The notes under the pieces are model-generated. The model ran no database searches, was not told where the DNA came from, and saw nothing but the letters and a program-made list of their open reading frames with translations. 64,000 nt of DNA from Micromonospora sp. RP3T (lineage in GTDB: Bacteria > Actinomycetota > Actinomycetes > Mycobacteriales > Micromonosporaceae). Shown piece after piece: positions 40,403 through 48,730 of the stretch. The number at the start of each line of letters is the position of its first letter. Position 1 is the stretch's first letter. The translations under genes and the position numbers were made by a program. The stretch spans positions 1-64,000 of the forward strand of contig NZ_PYPS01000011.1 of the NCBI RefSeq assembly GCF_003027925.1, read 5' to 3'.

Positions 40403-40894
40403 GTGTGTCGTCAGCCCTTCTCGTCGGCGGCGCCGCGACGGGGTCACCGCCGCCGGCAGGCCGCTCCGCCCGGTGTCGTCGACGACCCCTTCACCCCACC
40501 CGTCGCAGACGCGAAACAGGGGGTGAAGCGCACCGGGTCGCCGGCCGGGTGGACCTGGAATCCTCCCCACCGGAACGCGTCGTCGGACGACGGTTCCGGC
40601 TCCAGGCGAGTCTGGCATCGGCCCTGGCGTGCGACAACGGTCCCGGGACCCCACCGTTTCGGCGGTAAACCTACGGTGCCGACCGGACGTTAGGGGTTGC
40701 GTGGCCGTCCGGAAGGGGGGCGTGGGCCGACCGGATGACGGGCCTGTTTCGCCTCGATGGACAGCAGGTGACGACCGATCGAGGAGAGGAGACCACAATT
40801 CGGCGGGGCCCGCAGGCCGAATGGTCGGCCGCGGGCGGACCATCAGGGGTACGGGGGTGGTCGGTCCCAGGGGGTCCGGGGTGGCCGGTCGGGC
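40403..40894. other. 492-bp gap between the two LAL regulator genes
   Basis: No convincing gene. Frames crossing it are Arg/Pro/Gly-rich shadows. It must contain the promoter or leader of the downstream LAL gene if that gene is not read through from its neighbour. GAGAAGGG, about 12 nt before GTG 40402, is a modest ribosome site. No clear hairpin follows the end of the upstream LAL gene at 40895. Confidence 0.6.
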
Positions 40895-43651
40895 TCAGCG
40901 GTCGAGCCGTAGCCGGGCGGCCAGTTCGCTGCGGGAGTTGACGTCCAGCTTGCGGTAGATCCGGGTCAGCCGCTGCTCGATGGCGCTGACGGTGAGGAAC
41001 ATCCGCTCGGCGATCTCCCGGTTGGTGTGCCCCTGCGCGGCCAGCGCGGCGACCCGGGACTCCGCGTCGCTGAGGCCGGTGAGCAGGATCCCGGCGTCGG
41101 AAGCCGGATCGGGCGCGGTGGCCCGGCCGGCCGCGGTCGGCCGCAGTACCGGGATCCCGCACTCCTCGGCCAGGTCCCGCGCGGCCCGGGCCGTGCTGCG
41201 CGCCTGACGCAGGTCGCCGGCCTGCTGCTGGGCCTGGCCGAGGTCGCCGAGGGCGCGCGCCAGCTCGACCCGGTCCCCGCACTGGCGCAGCAGCCGTACC
41301 GCGCACCGCAGGTGCCGGATCCGCTCCGTTCCCTCCTCGACGGTGCCGAGCACCCGCAGCGCGGCGCCCCGGTAGCGCAGGTCGGTCGGGCGGAGCCGGT
41401 CCAGCTCTTCCCGGACCACCTTCTCGGCCTGCTGCCGGCGGCCCATCCGCAGCAGCGCCCGCGCCGATTCGGTCCGCCAGGGGACCAGCGGCGCCTGGTC
41501 GAGCCGCCACGAGGTCATCAGCTGCCCGCACAACTGGAAGTCGGCCAGGGCCGCCTCAGGGCTGCCCGCGGCCAGGGCGTGCACCCCCCGGGCGTGCAGG
41601 TAGTGCAGGCCGAACGGGGTCTCGAACAGCGTCGGCGGCACCGGCGTACGCAGGCAGGCCGCCGCCTCGTCCCACTCCTCGAGGCAGGTCAGCGTCCACA
41701 GTCGGATGGCCAGCGGCGCGCCGATGACGACTCCCCACCCCTTCGGGGACAGCCGGTTGAGCGCCGACTCGGCGAGCTCACGTGCCCGGCGCAGGTCGCC
41801 GCGTCGACCCGCCACGGTGGCGGCGACGGCGGTGAGCAGGGCACGCGGCGTCCGGTGCCGGCGGGCGGAGGCGATCCGGTCCAGCCGGTCGCACCACTCG
41901 CCGGCCAGGTCGAGCCGGTCGGCGTAGATCATGGCGATCACCGCGCAGACGGCGCTCCACATGTTCGGCTCGTCGTCCAGCCCGAGCGTCCCGAGCGTGC
42001 GTTCGGCGTTCTCCAGCGCGCCGAGGTCGCCCCGACCCAGAACCGTGTCGAGCAGGAGAACACCGCGCAGGCGGTGCCGGACCCGGGCGAGGGCGAGCGG
42101 GTCCCGGGTGGTGCCGGCCGGTGCGGCGACGCCGTCGAGCGGGACCCCGGGGTAGAGCGTGGCCATCCAGCCCTTGATGATCATCAGGTCGGCGGCCGAG
42201 CGCGCGTCCACCCCGTCGGCGCGTTCACCGAGGTGGTGGATGAGTTCCATGGCCCGGCCGATCTGGCCGTGCCAGAGCAGGTACTGGATCGGACCGGCGG
42301 CCTGCCGGGTGTCCAGGTGGCCGGCGCGTACGGCGGTGGCGACGCCGAGCAGGTGGGGGACCGCGCCCTGCGGGTCCAGCCGCCACTCGGCGCGGGCCAG
42401 GGCGGAGCGGATCCGGGCCCGCAGGCACTCGTCGGCGCAGTCCCGGTTGGCGCGGCGCAGGTAGCGCCGGCCGGTGTCCACGTCGCCGTCGGCCAGCGCC
42501 TGCTCGCCGGCGTCGAGCAGGGTCTGCGCCATCCACGGCTCGGCCAGCTCGTCGGCGGTGAGCAGGTGCGGCGCGATCCGCGGCGGCGGGGCGCCGTCAT
42601 CGTGCAGCAGCTGGGCGGCGGCGCGGTGCAACCGGGCGCGTTCCTCCACCGTCATGCCGTCGAGCACCGCCCGGCGTACCGCCGGGTGGCGGAGGCCGTC
42701 GGCGTCGACGAGACCGGCGCTGGTGGCCGCGTCGACGGCGTGCAGGTTCAGCTCGGAGGGGAGGTCGACCAGGTGGGGCAGGAGCGGGCCGTGCAGCGGC
42801 TCCTCGGTCACCGCCAGCGCGCGGGCGGTCTTGAGCACCAGGTGTTCGCAGCGGTAGAGACAGCTCAGCACCGCCTCCCGGAACGCCTCGCCGGGTGTCG
42901 GCGTCTCGGCGCCGGCCGGGTGGTCGTCGGCCAGCGCGTGCACGAGCAGCGGGTTGCCGCCGCTGATCCGGTACGCCTCGTCGGCGATCCGCCGGGCCAC
43001 CGGCGCGCCCAGCCGGTCGGCCAGGATCCGGTGTGTTCCGTCCGCGGTGAGCAGGGGCAGCCGGACCCGGTGCAGTCGGGCCGGCTGGAGCAGCTCGGCG
43101 TACGCGGTGGGATGCCACGGCCGGGTGCGCGGCGCCTCGGTCAGCACGATCAGCACCGGCAGGCCGGTGACCCGACGGGTCAGGTGGTCGAGGCACCGTA
43201 GCGACGGCGCGTCGGCGTGCTGGACATCGTCGACCGCGACCACGGCGGGTGCCCGCGCGACGAGTTCCAGCAGTTCGCCGCCGATCGCGGCGGTGAGCGG
43301 GGCGAGCGCCTCCTCGTCGGCCGTCTCGCCCCAACGCAGCACGGCCCGGTCCAGCAGCCGGCCGACGCGGTCGCGGTCGGCGTCGTCCACGGTGGCCCGT
43401 CGGACGAGTTGCCGTACCACCTCCAGCGGCACTGTGCGTTCGCTGCGCGACGCGCTGGCGCCGAGGAACGTGACTCCGGCCTCGGCGCACCGTCGGGCGA
43501 AGGACTGGAGGAGCGTGGTCTTGCCGGCGCCGACCGGTCCGGTGATCAGCGTGATCGGGCCGGGGGTGAGGGCGGGTCCGCCGGGGTGGAGCAGGCCGGC
43601 GAGCCGACCGGTCAGGACGTCGAGATGCCGGTCCCGTTCGGCCATCGTCAT
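40895..43651 (-). CDS. LAL-family transcriptional regulator (ATPase + LuxR HTH), second copy
   Basis: 918 aa. ATG 43651 is chosen because GGAGG lies 8 nt upstream and it begins MTMAERDRHLDVL close to the ATPase domain. An ATG at 43714 would add 21 Gly/Arg-rich residues. Walker A GPVGAGKTT ~35, Walker B AVVAVDDVQHADAPSLRC, helical repeat middle, and C-terminal LuxR HTH ~857-910 (LSDAESRVAALAAQGHTNREIAERM, then VSAIEQRLTRIYRKLDVNSR). The architecture and HTH match the neighbouring LAL protein almost motif for motif, so the two are paralogues from an old local duplication or a paired regulatory set. The promoter should lie in the 1.3-kb intergenic stretch beyond 43651, which also precedes the divergent CoA-ligase-like gene. 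Confidence 0.92.
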   Translation of the reverse strand: MTMAERDRHLDVLTGRLAGLLHPGGPALTPGPITLITGPVGAGKTTLLQSFARRCAEAGVTFLGASASRSERTVPLEVVRQLVRRATVDDADRDRVGRLLDRAVLRWGETADEEALAPLTAAIGGELLELVARAPAVVAVDDVQHADAPSLRCLDHLTRRVTGLPVLIVLTEAPRTRPWHPTAYAELLQPARLHRVRLPLLTADGTHRILADRLGAPVARRIADEAYRISGGNPLLVHALADDHPAGAETPTPGEAFREAVLSCLYRCEHLVLKTARALAVTEEPLHGPLLPHLVDLPSELNLHAVDAATSAGLVDADGLRHPAVRRAVLDGMTVEERARLHRAAAQLLHDDGAPPPRIAPHLLTADELAEPWMAQTLLDAGEQALADGDVDTGRRYLRRANRDCADECLRARIRSALARAEWRLDPQGAVPHLLGVATAVRAGHLDTRQAAGPIQYLLWHGQIGRAMELIHHLGERADGVDARSAADLMIIKGWMATLYPGVPLDGVAAPAGTTRDPLALARVRHRLRGVLLLDTVLGRGDLGALENAERTLGTLGLDDEPNMWSAVCAVIAMIYADRLDLAGEWCDRLDRIASARRHRTPRALLTAVAATVAGRRGDLRRARELAESALNRLSPKGWGVVIGAPLAIRLWTLTCLEEWDEAAACLRTPVPPTLFETPFGLHYLHARGVHALAAGSPEAALADFQLCGQLMTSWRLDQAPLVPWRTESARALLRMGRRQQAEKVVREELDRLRPTDLRYRGAALRVLGTVEEGTERIRHLRCAVRLLRQCGDRVELARALGDLGQAQQQAGDLRQARSTARAARDLAEECGIPVLRPTAAGRATAPDPASDAGILLTGLSDAESRVAALAAQGHTNREIAERMFLTVSAIEQRLTRIYRKLDVNSRSELAARLRLDR

Positions 43652-43850
43652 CGGGTGGGCCTCCGCCCGGCCGCGGCCCCCGGGCGGGCCGTGCGCCGTG
43701 GTCTCCGGTGACACCCGTTGCAGTCAGAGACCCACAAATCCTTGACCCATTCCAATTGGCGAATACCGACAACGATGGTACGACGTGGGCGTTTCATCGA
43801 ACGTCGCGCCTGGTCACGCACGTCGAAAATCCGCCGCCACCTGCGGTCCC

Positions 43851-43931
43851 GCAATTTGGGCGGATCGACGCGGTCCGCCTCTATCGATCCCGATTCATGG
43901 AGTGGAGTATGTCAGCCCGGCAATTGGGCGG
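43851..43931 (+). repeat. CAATT(T)GGGCGG direct repeat pair
   Basis: GCAATTTGGGCGG at 43851-43863 and GCAATTGGGCGG at 43920-43931, about 70 bp apart. A partial third copy, CCAATTGGC, is at 43752-43760. AT-rich hexamers of this sort are rare in this genome's background and lie upstream of the LAL gene. Possible operator, unproven. Confidence 0.5.
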
Positions 43932-44473
43932 CAAGTCGAAGGATGTAAAGGATGAGCAAACATGGCATCGCCTCGTCGGTGGCCGGCGAGCGTGCCCGGG
44001 GCGGTCCGACAGCGGAAAGTCATCCGGTTCTTCCGGAACGTGACGCAGGCGGGTCGACAGGGCGGTTGGTAACGTTTTCCACCCTTGCCGCTAATGCGCG
44101 TGGAGAACGGGACGGCCCGGCTCGGGGTGGATCCGGCGGCCGACCGGCCGGCTCCGGCCGTCAGCGCGGCGGCCCCCGGTCGCGGGTGTGCTCCCGCCGC
44201 GCGGCGGGAGAGCGTTCTCGCTGTTCACCTGTTGCCGGACGGCGGGCGCGCGGGCGGGGCGCGGCGGCCGGCGGCCCGATGTCTGTCGGTCGGCCGGCAT
44301 GCCGCGGGCCGGCGTCGCCGCCGGTTGCTCCGGCCGGTGCGTCCGGTACGGGGCGCCGGCGCTCGGACGTTTCTCGCCCCGGCGGTTGCCGGCCGATTCC
44401 GGCCGCCCTCGTCGCACTTTCGGCCCTCGCCCAACTTGCCCGTTTCAGTCCGTCTGGAAGCCCTTTGCCGCAA

Positions 44474-44489
44474 CTTGTTGTTAAACAAG
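44474..44489. promoter_or_regulatory. Inverted repeat CTTGTT-N4-AACAAG
   Basis: Six-base arms separated by GTTA, in an AT-rich island ~450 bp before the ligase-like gene. The shape suits a dimeric repressor operator. No regulator is identified for it. Confidence 0.4.
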
Positions 44490-44560
44490 AAATTCGCGGC
44501 GCATCGGTCCACGGAACGGCGGCGGGAAAGAAAGCGGCCCCGTCGGGAACTGCCCCGGAA

Positions 44561-44580
44561 TGAAATAGGAATCGTTATTT
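44561..44580. promoter_or_regulatory. Inverted repeat GAAATA-N8-TATTTC
   Basis: Six-base AT-rich arms with an eight-base centre, about 360 bp upstream of the ligase-like gene. It stands out against the GC-rich background. Operator function is a guess. Confidence 0.4.
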
Positions 44581-44811
44581 CCCGGTCGTGCCGGATGCCG
44601 CGGTGGAGCGACAGGCGCGATTCGACGCCCCGATTCCGTTCGCACCCGCGGACGCCTCACACCGTCGACCGATCAACGCGAATGACTTTCATCCGGTGGG
44701 CTCCGTCCACCCCCCACCTGCCGCTCCGGGCCGGTGACACCGCGACCGGACGGCGTCGCGCATGCGGGGTAGGGGTTGTCCGCCGCCCGTCGGCCGCCTA
44801 ATTTCGGACTG

Positions 44812-44829
44812 TCCGCCATGGTCGGCGGA
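44812..44829. promoter_or_regulatory. Inverted repeat TCCGCC-N6-GGCGGA
   Basis: Perfect six-base arms about 110 bp before the ATG of the ligase-like gene, in the position expected for an operator or a leader hairpin. Confidence 0.4.
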
Positions 44830-44937
44830 TGACAATCCACCGCACGACGGGGGGATCGGCCACGGGCCGCGCGCCCGGGACGTGAAGGGTTCGCGCGTGA
44901 TCTGCCAACCACCGCCGAGATACCGGGCCCCGGTTCG

Positions 44938-46329
44938 ATGACGCTCCTGCCCGGGCTGCGGGGGTCCGGGGCGGACCGTTGCGACGCGCTCCGGGTCGCC
45001 GGCCGGACGCTCTCCGCCGAGGCGCTGCTGGGCTGCGCGAACGCGGTCACCGGCCGGATCCTGGGCGCCCGGGCGGTCGCGGTCGAGGCCGGCCCGAGCC
45101 TGGAGACCATGGTCGGGATCGTCGGCGCCGTCCAGGCCGGCGTGCCGGTGGTGCCGTTGCCGCCCGGCGCCGAGGCGGACGAGCGGCACCGCATCCTGCG
45201 CGAGTCCCGCGCCGACGTGCTGCTCGGCCCCACCTCCACCGCCGACGCCACCCTGCCGGTCGTCCCGGTGGACCTGCGGGAGCGGTCCTGGGCCACGCAC
45301 CCGGACCCGCTGCCGGCCAGCGACGCGGTGATCCTCTACACCGGCGGCGTCGGCGGGCTCTCCCGCGGCGTCCGCATCTCGCACCGGGCCATCGCGGCCG
45401 ACCTGGACCTGCTCGCCGCCGCCTGGCGGTGGAGCGCCGAGGACGTGCTCGTCCAGGGCGCGCCGCTGTTCCGGGCGTACGGGCTGGTGGTCGGACTGCT
45501 CGGCGCGCTCCGGGTGGGCAGCCGTTTCGTCCACCTCGACCGGCACGCCACCGCCGGCCCGGCCGGCACCATCTACCTGGCGTTGCCCGGGCAGTGGGCG
45601 CGCATCGCCCGGGACGCGCCCCGGGCCCGGACGCTGTCGCGGGCGCGCATGCTGGTCTCCGGCGACGCCCCGCTGGCACCCGCCGTGGGCGAGCGGCTGC
45701 GGCTGCTGACCTCCCACCATCCGGTGGAGGGGTACGGCACCACGGAGACGCTGATCGTGCTCACCGGTCCGGCCGGCGCACCGGTCACCACGCTGCCCGG
45801 CGTGCAGACCCGGGTGCTGGACCACGCCGGCCGGCCGGTGGCCGCCGACGGTGACGCCGTCGGTGAGCTGAGCGTCCGGAGCCCGACGATGTTCAGCGGG
45901 TACGTCGACCGGCCCGGGTCGGCGCCACCGGTCGACAGCTGGCACCCCACCGGCGACCTGGCCACGGTGGACCCGGCCGGACGCCACCGCATCCTCGGCC
46001 CGGAGGGTACCGGCGTGGTGCGCTGCGGCGGCCGGCCGGTCCCGACCCGGCAGGTCGAGGAGGTGCTGCTCACCCACCCCGGCGTGCACGACGCGGCGGT
46101 GGTCGGCGCGCCGCACCGCACGCGCGGCGAGCAGGTGGTCGCGTACGTCGTCGCGGCGGCCGGGCTCACCGCCCAGGCGCTCATCGACCACGTCGGCCGG
46201 CTGCTCTCGGCGGCGGCCCGGCCCCGCCGGGTGCACTTCGTCGACGAGCTGCCCCGCGGCGCGCAGGGCCGGGTCCGCAAGTCGCTGCTGATCCGGCGGA
46301 GCGGACAGCACCCCGTACGCGACCCCTGA
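44938..46329 (+). CDS. ANL-superfamily (MatB-like) protein with eroded catalytic motifs
   Basis: 463 aa. Overall it aligns with malonyl-CoA ligase: PLFRAYGLVVGLLGALRVG, GQWARIA, VEGYGTTET and TGDLATVDPAGRH each have counterparts in the intact MatB-like protein encoded at 47043-48446. The core motifs have decayed. The P-loop, normally YTSGTTGxPKG, reads YTGGVGGLSRG. The hinge region has GPEGTGVVRCGG instead of the D-x-IK-x-GG pattern. The C-terminal catalytic Lys motif reads QGRVRK instead of MGKVQK. It probably cannot adenylate. It may bind an acyl group, act as a partner or regulator, or be decaying. The frame is intact over the full family length (slightly short), so it is not a plain pseudogene. 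The ATG at 44938 has no good ribosome site. It lies 51 bp upstream of the phosphopantetheinyl transferase gene, probably in one operon. Confidence 0.82.
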   Translation: MTLLPGLRGSGADRCDALRVAGRTLSAEALLGCANAVTGRILGARAVAVEAGPSLETMVGIVGAVQAGVPVVPLPPGAEADERHRILRESRADVLLGPTSTADATLPVVPVDLRERSWATHPDPLPASDAVILYTGGVGGLSRGVRISHRAIAADLDLLAAAWRWSAEDVLVQGAPLFRAYGLVVGLLGALRVGSRFVHLDRHATAGPAGTIYLALPGQWARIARDAPRARTLSRARMLVSGDAPLAPAVGERLRLLTSHHPVEGYGTTETLIVLTGPAGAPVTTLPGVQTRVLDHAGRPVAADGDAVGELSVRSPTMFSGYVDRPGSAPPVDSWHPTGDLATVDPAGRHRILGPEGTGVVRCGGRPVPTRQVEEVLLTHPGVHDAAVVGAPHRTRGEQVVAYVVAAAGLTAQALIDHVGRLLSAAARPRRVHFVDELPRGAQGRVRKSLLIRRSGQHPVRDP

Positions 46330-46380
46330 CCATCGCCCGCGGGTCGGACGGACCGGCGCACACGCCCTACCATCCGGGGC

Positions 46381-47046
46381 GTGATCGAGCGGATCCTGCC
46401 GCCGGCCGTGGTGGTGGAGGAGTGCTTCACCGACCCGGTCGGGCTGCGCCTGCACCCGGACGAGGAGCACGTCGTCGCGAACTCGGTGGCGAAGCGCCGC
46501 CAGGAGTTCACCACCGTCCGGCACTGCGCCCGCCGGGCGCTGGCCCGGCTGGGCCTGCCGCCGGCGGCGATCCTGCCCGGCGTCCGCGGCGCGCCCGGCT
46601 GGCCGGCCGGCGTCGTCGGCAGCATGACCCACTGCGACGGCTACCGCGGCGCCGCCCTGGCCCGCGTCGGGACGATCGGCAGCGTCGGCGTGGACGCCGA
46701 GCCTCACGCGCCGCTGCCCGACGGGGTGCTGGCGGCGGTCGCGCTGCCGGCCGAACGCACCCGGACCGCCGCGCTCGCCGTCGCCCACCCCGGAACCTGC
46801 TGGGACCGGCTGCTGTTCAGCGCGAAGGAGTCGGTCTACAAGGCCTGGTTCCCGCTGACCGGCCGCTGGCTGGACTTCGCCGAGGCGGACATCACTGTCG
46901 ACCCGGCCGGCACGTTCACCGCCCGGCTGCTGGTGCCCGGCCCACGACTCGGCGGCGTGGAGCTGACCGCGTTCGACGGCCGGTTCCTGGTGGAGCGGGG
47001 GCTGGTGGTCACCGCCGTCACCGTGCCGGCGGCGCCGCGACGCTAG
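46381..47046 (+). CDS. 4'-phosphopantetheinyl transferase (Sfp/EntD type)
   Basis: 221 aa, GTG start. It transfers the phosphopantetheine arm of CoA to the conserved Ser of carrier proteins, converting the PKS ACPs to their active form. Seen: VVGSMTHCDGYRGAA ~80-95, the Mg-binding GVDAEPH ~100, and the hallmark FSAKESVYKAWFPLTGRWLDF ~140-160, all typical of the EntD-like branch. The length is normal for the family. It follows the ligase-like gene on the same strand. Its stop overlaps that of the opposite-strand MatB gene in a shared CTAG, so the two transcription units converge with no room for a terminator between them. Its place in the cluster suggests it serves the ACPs encoded at 1-34190. 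Confidence 0.93.
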   Translation: MIERILPPAVVVEECFTDPVGLRLHPDEEHVVANSVAKRRQEFTTVRHCARRALARLGLPPAAILPGVRGAPGWPAGVVGSMTHCDGYRGAALARVGTIGSVGVDAEPHAPLPDGVLAAVALPAERTRTAALAVAHPGTCWDRLLFSAKESVYKAWFPLTGRWLDFAEADITVDPAGTFTARLLVPGPRLGGVELTAFDGRFLVERGLVVTAVTVPAAPRR

Positions 47047-48446
47047 GTCAGCCGGCTCTTCTGCACCTTGCCCATGGCGTTGCGGGGCAGCGCGTCGACC
47101 AGCCGCACCTGCCGGGGCCGCTTGTGCACGGAGAGCTGCCGGGCCACGAAGTCGATCAGCTCGGCCTCGCCCAGCCCGTTCCCGACCACGTACGCGGTGA
47201 CCTGCTGGCCCAGATCCGGGTGCGGGGTGCCGACCACCGCCGCCTCCCGGACCCCGGGATGTGCCAGCAACGCGTCCTCCACCTCACCCGCGCCGATCCG
47301 GTACCCGCCGCTCTTGATCAGGTCGGTGGCGGCCCGGCCGACGATCCGGTGAGCGCCGTCCGGGCCGACCGTCGCCACGTCACCGGTGCGGAACCAACCG
47401 TCCGTGGTCCGGGCGGCCGCGTCGGCGTCCGGCCGGTTCAGGTAGCCGTCGAAGAGCGTGTCGCCGCGGACCTGGAGTTCGCCCATGCTCTCCCCGTCGG
47501 TGGGCAGCGTCGTGCCCCGCTCGTCGACCACCCGGGTGCGCACCCCGGGCAGCGGCACGCCCACCGTGCCCGGCCGCCGGGGCGCGTCCGCCCGGGCGCT
47601 CACCGTGATCAGGGTCTCGGTCATCCCGTACCGTTCGACCGGGCGGTGGCCGGTCAGCTCGGTGAGCGCGGTGAAGACCGGCTCGGGGAGCGCGGCGCTG
47701 CCGGACACCAGCAGCCGGGCGCCGCGCAGGGCCCGCGCCGCCGATGGCTCCGCCGCGATCCGCGACCAGATCGTGGGTACGCCGAAGTAGAGCGAGCCGG
47801 CGGCGGCCGCGTACCGGTCGGGGCGGGGCCGGCCGACGTGGTGCAGCCGGCCGCCGATCCGCAGCGGGCCGAGCACGCCGAGCACCAGCCCGTGCACGTG
47901 GAACAGCGGCAGGCCGTGCGCCAGCACGTCGTCCGGCGTCCAGGCCCAGGCGTCGGCGAGCCCGTCCAGGCAGGCGGCGACCGCGCGACGGGACAGCACC
48001 GCGCCCTTCGGCGCGCCCGTGGTGCCGCTGGTGTAGAGGATCAGCGCGGTGGTCGCCGCGTCCGGCTCGGGATGCCGGGTGTCCGAGCGGCGGGTCAGGT
48101 CCACCGGCAGGGTCGGCGGCCCGGCGGGACCGTCGACGGTCGGCGTCCCGGGCGTCGTCAGCAGCACCTCGGCGGCGGAGTCGCGCAGCACGTGGTCGCG
48201 CTCCACCGGCCCGGCGTCCGGCGGCACCGGCACCACCGCCGCGCCGGCCAGCAGCCCGCCGACCACGCCGACCACGGTCTCCAGGCTCGACGTGGCGGGC
48301 ACCGCCACCCGGCGGACCCCGTGCAGGTCGTCGGCGACCGCGGCAGCCGCCCGGCGCAGCTCCACCCAGGACAGTGCCCGGTCGTCGACGCGGATCGCGT
48401 CCGGTCGCTCGTCGGTGGACCGGTCGAGCCAGCTCAGCAGCGGCAC
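47043..48446 (-). CDS. matB: Malonyl/methylmalonyl-CoA ligase (MatB-like)
   Basis: 467 aa. GTG at 48446 is chosen with GAGAGGGG 7 nt upstream, giving VPLLSWLDRSTDERPDAI. The open frame further upstream is Arg-rich and unlikely to be translated. It activates malonate or methylmalonate as an AMP ester and passes it to CoA, supplying PKS extender units. All ANL motifs are intact: YTSGTTGAPKG ~137, YGMTET, TGDVATVGPDG, the hinge IKSGGYRIG, and the catalytic Lys in PRNAMGKVQKSRL. MatB-like features include PLFHVHGLVLGVLGPLRIGG and PTIWSRIA. The cluster needs both malonyl (three modules) and methylmalonyl (four modules) units, so a relaxed-specificity MatB makes sense here. Which diacid it prefers cannot be read with certainty. 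It is divergent from the ABC exporter at 48731. Confidence 0.88.
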   Translation of the reverse strand: MPLLSWLDRSTDERPDAIRVDDRALSWVELRRAAAAVADDLHGVRRVAVPATSSLETVVGVVGGLLAGAAVVPVPPDAGPVERDHVLRDSAAEVLLTTPGTPTVDGPAGPPTLPVDLTRRSDTRHPEPDAATTALILYTSGTTGAPKGAVLSRRAVAACLDGLADAWAWTPDDVLAHGLPLFHVHGLVLGVLGPLRIGGRLHHVGRPRPDRYAAAAGSLYFGVPTIWSRIAAEPSAARALRGARLLVSGSAALPEPVFTALTELTGHRPVERYGMTETLITVSARADAPRRPGTVGVPLPGVRTRVVDERGTTLPTDGESMGELQVRGDTLFDGYLNRPDADAAARTTDGWFRTGDVATVGPDGAHRIVGRAATDLIKSGGYRIGAGEVEDALLAHPGVREAAVVGTPHPDLGQQVTAYVVGNGLGEAELIDFVARQLSVHKRPRQVRLVDALPRNAMGKVQKSRLT

Positions 48447-48594
48447 GGGCGCCCCTCTCGCGATTCGCCGCCGGCGGCGGCGCACCGACGGTAACCGGGC
48501 CGCCCGGTGGCCGGCCACCCCCTGCGCCCACCGGGCCGGACGACACGCCGGGTGACCGTCCGACACCCCTGGCGGCGGCCGTACACCCCCGATT

Positions 48595-48606
48595 CATCGG
48601 CCGATG
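48595..48606. promoter_or_regulatory. Palindrome CATCGGCCGATG between matB-like gene and exporter
   Basis: A perfect 12-bp palindrome in the 284-bp divergent gap between the - strand matB-like gene and the + strand ABC exporter genes. It is followed by GGTTGAACC and a partial echo, GGTTGCCC. Position and symmetry suit an operator controlling one or both genes. Confidence 0.4.
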
Positions 48607-48730
48607 GGTTGAACCGGGTCTCGGTTGCCCGGATGATGGGCGGCGTCGGCCCGCCGCGCGGGTCGCCCCCGCCCACATCCGACGCCGCGACTCGCCGGCG
48701 GCACCCGTACCCGACGGAGGATCCCGCCAG

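Larger units (their letters stand above)
43652..44937. promoter_or_regulatory. 1.3-kb divergent intergenic region with repeats
   Basis: The longest gene-free stretch in the window, between the - strand LAL gene and the + strand ligase-like gene. No frame here looks like protein. It is less GC-rich than its surroundings, especially around 43735-43960 and 44450-44590. It contains CAATT-centred direct repeats near 43752, 43851 and 43920, and inverted repeats at 44474-44489, 44561-44580 and 44812-44829. It should hold the promoters of both flanking genes and possibly LAL or other operators. No individual -35/-10 pair was clear enough to call. Confidence 0.65.

Noticed and set aside
43952..44563. 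A 203-codon + strand open frame in the long intergenic stretch.
   Set aside because: Composition is Gly/Arg/Pro-rich without pattern, there is no ribosome site and several overlapping frames look alike. Treated as non-coding.
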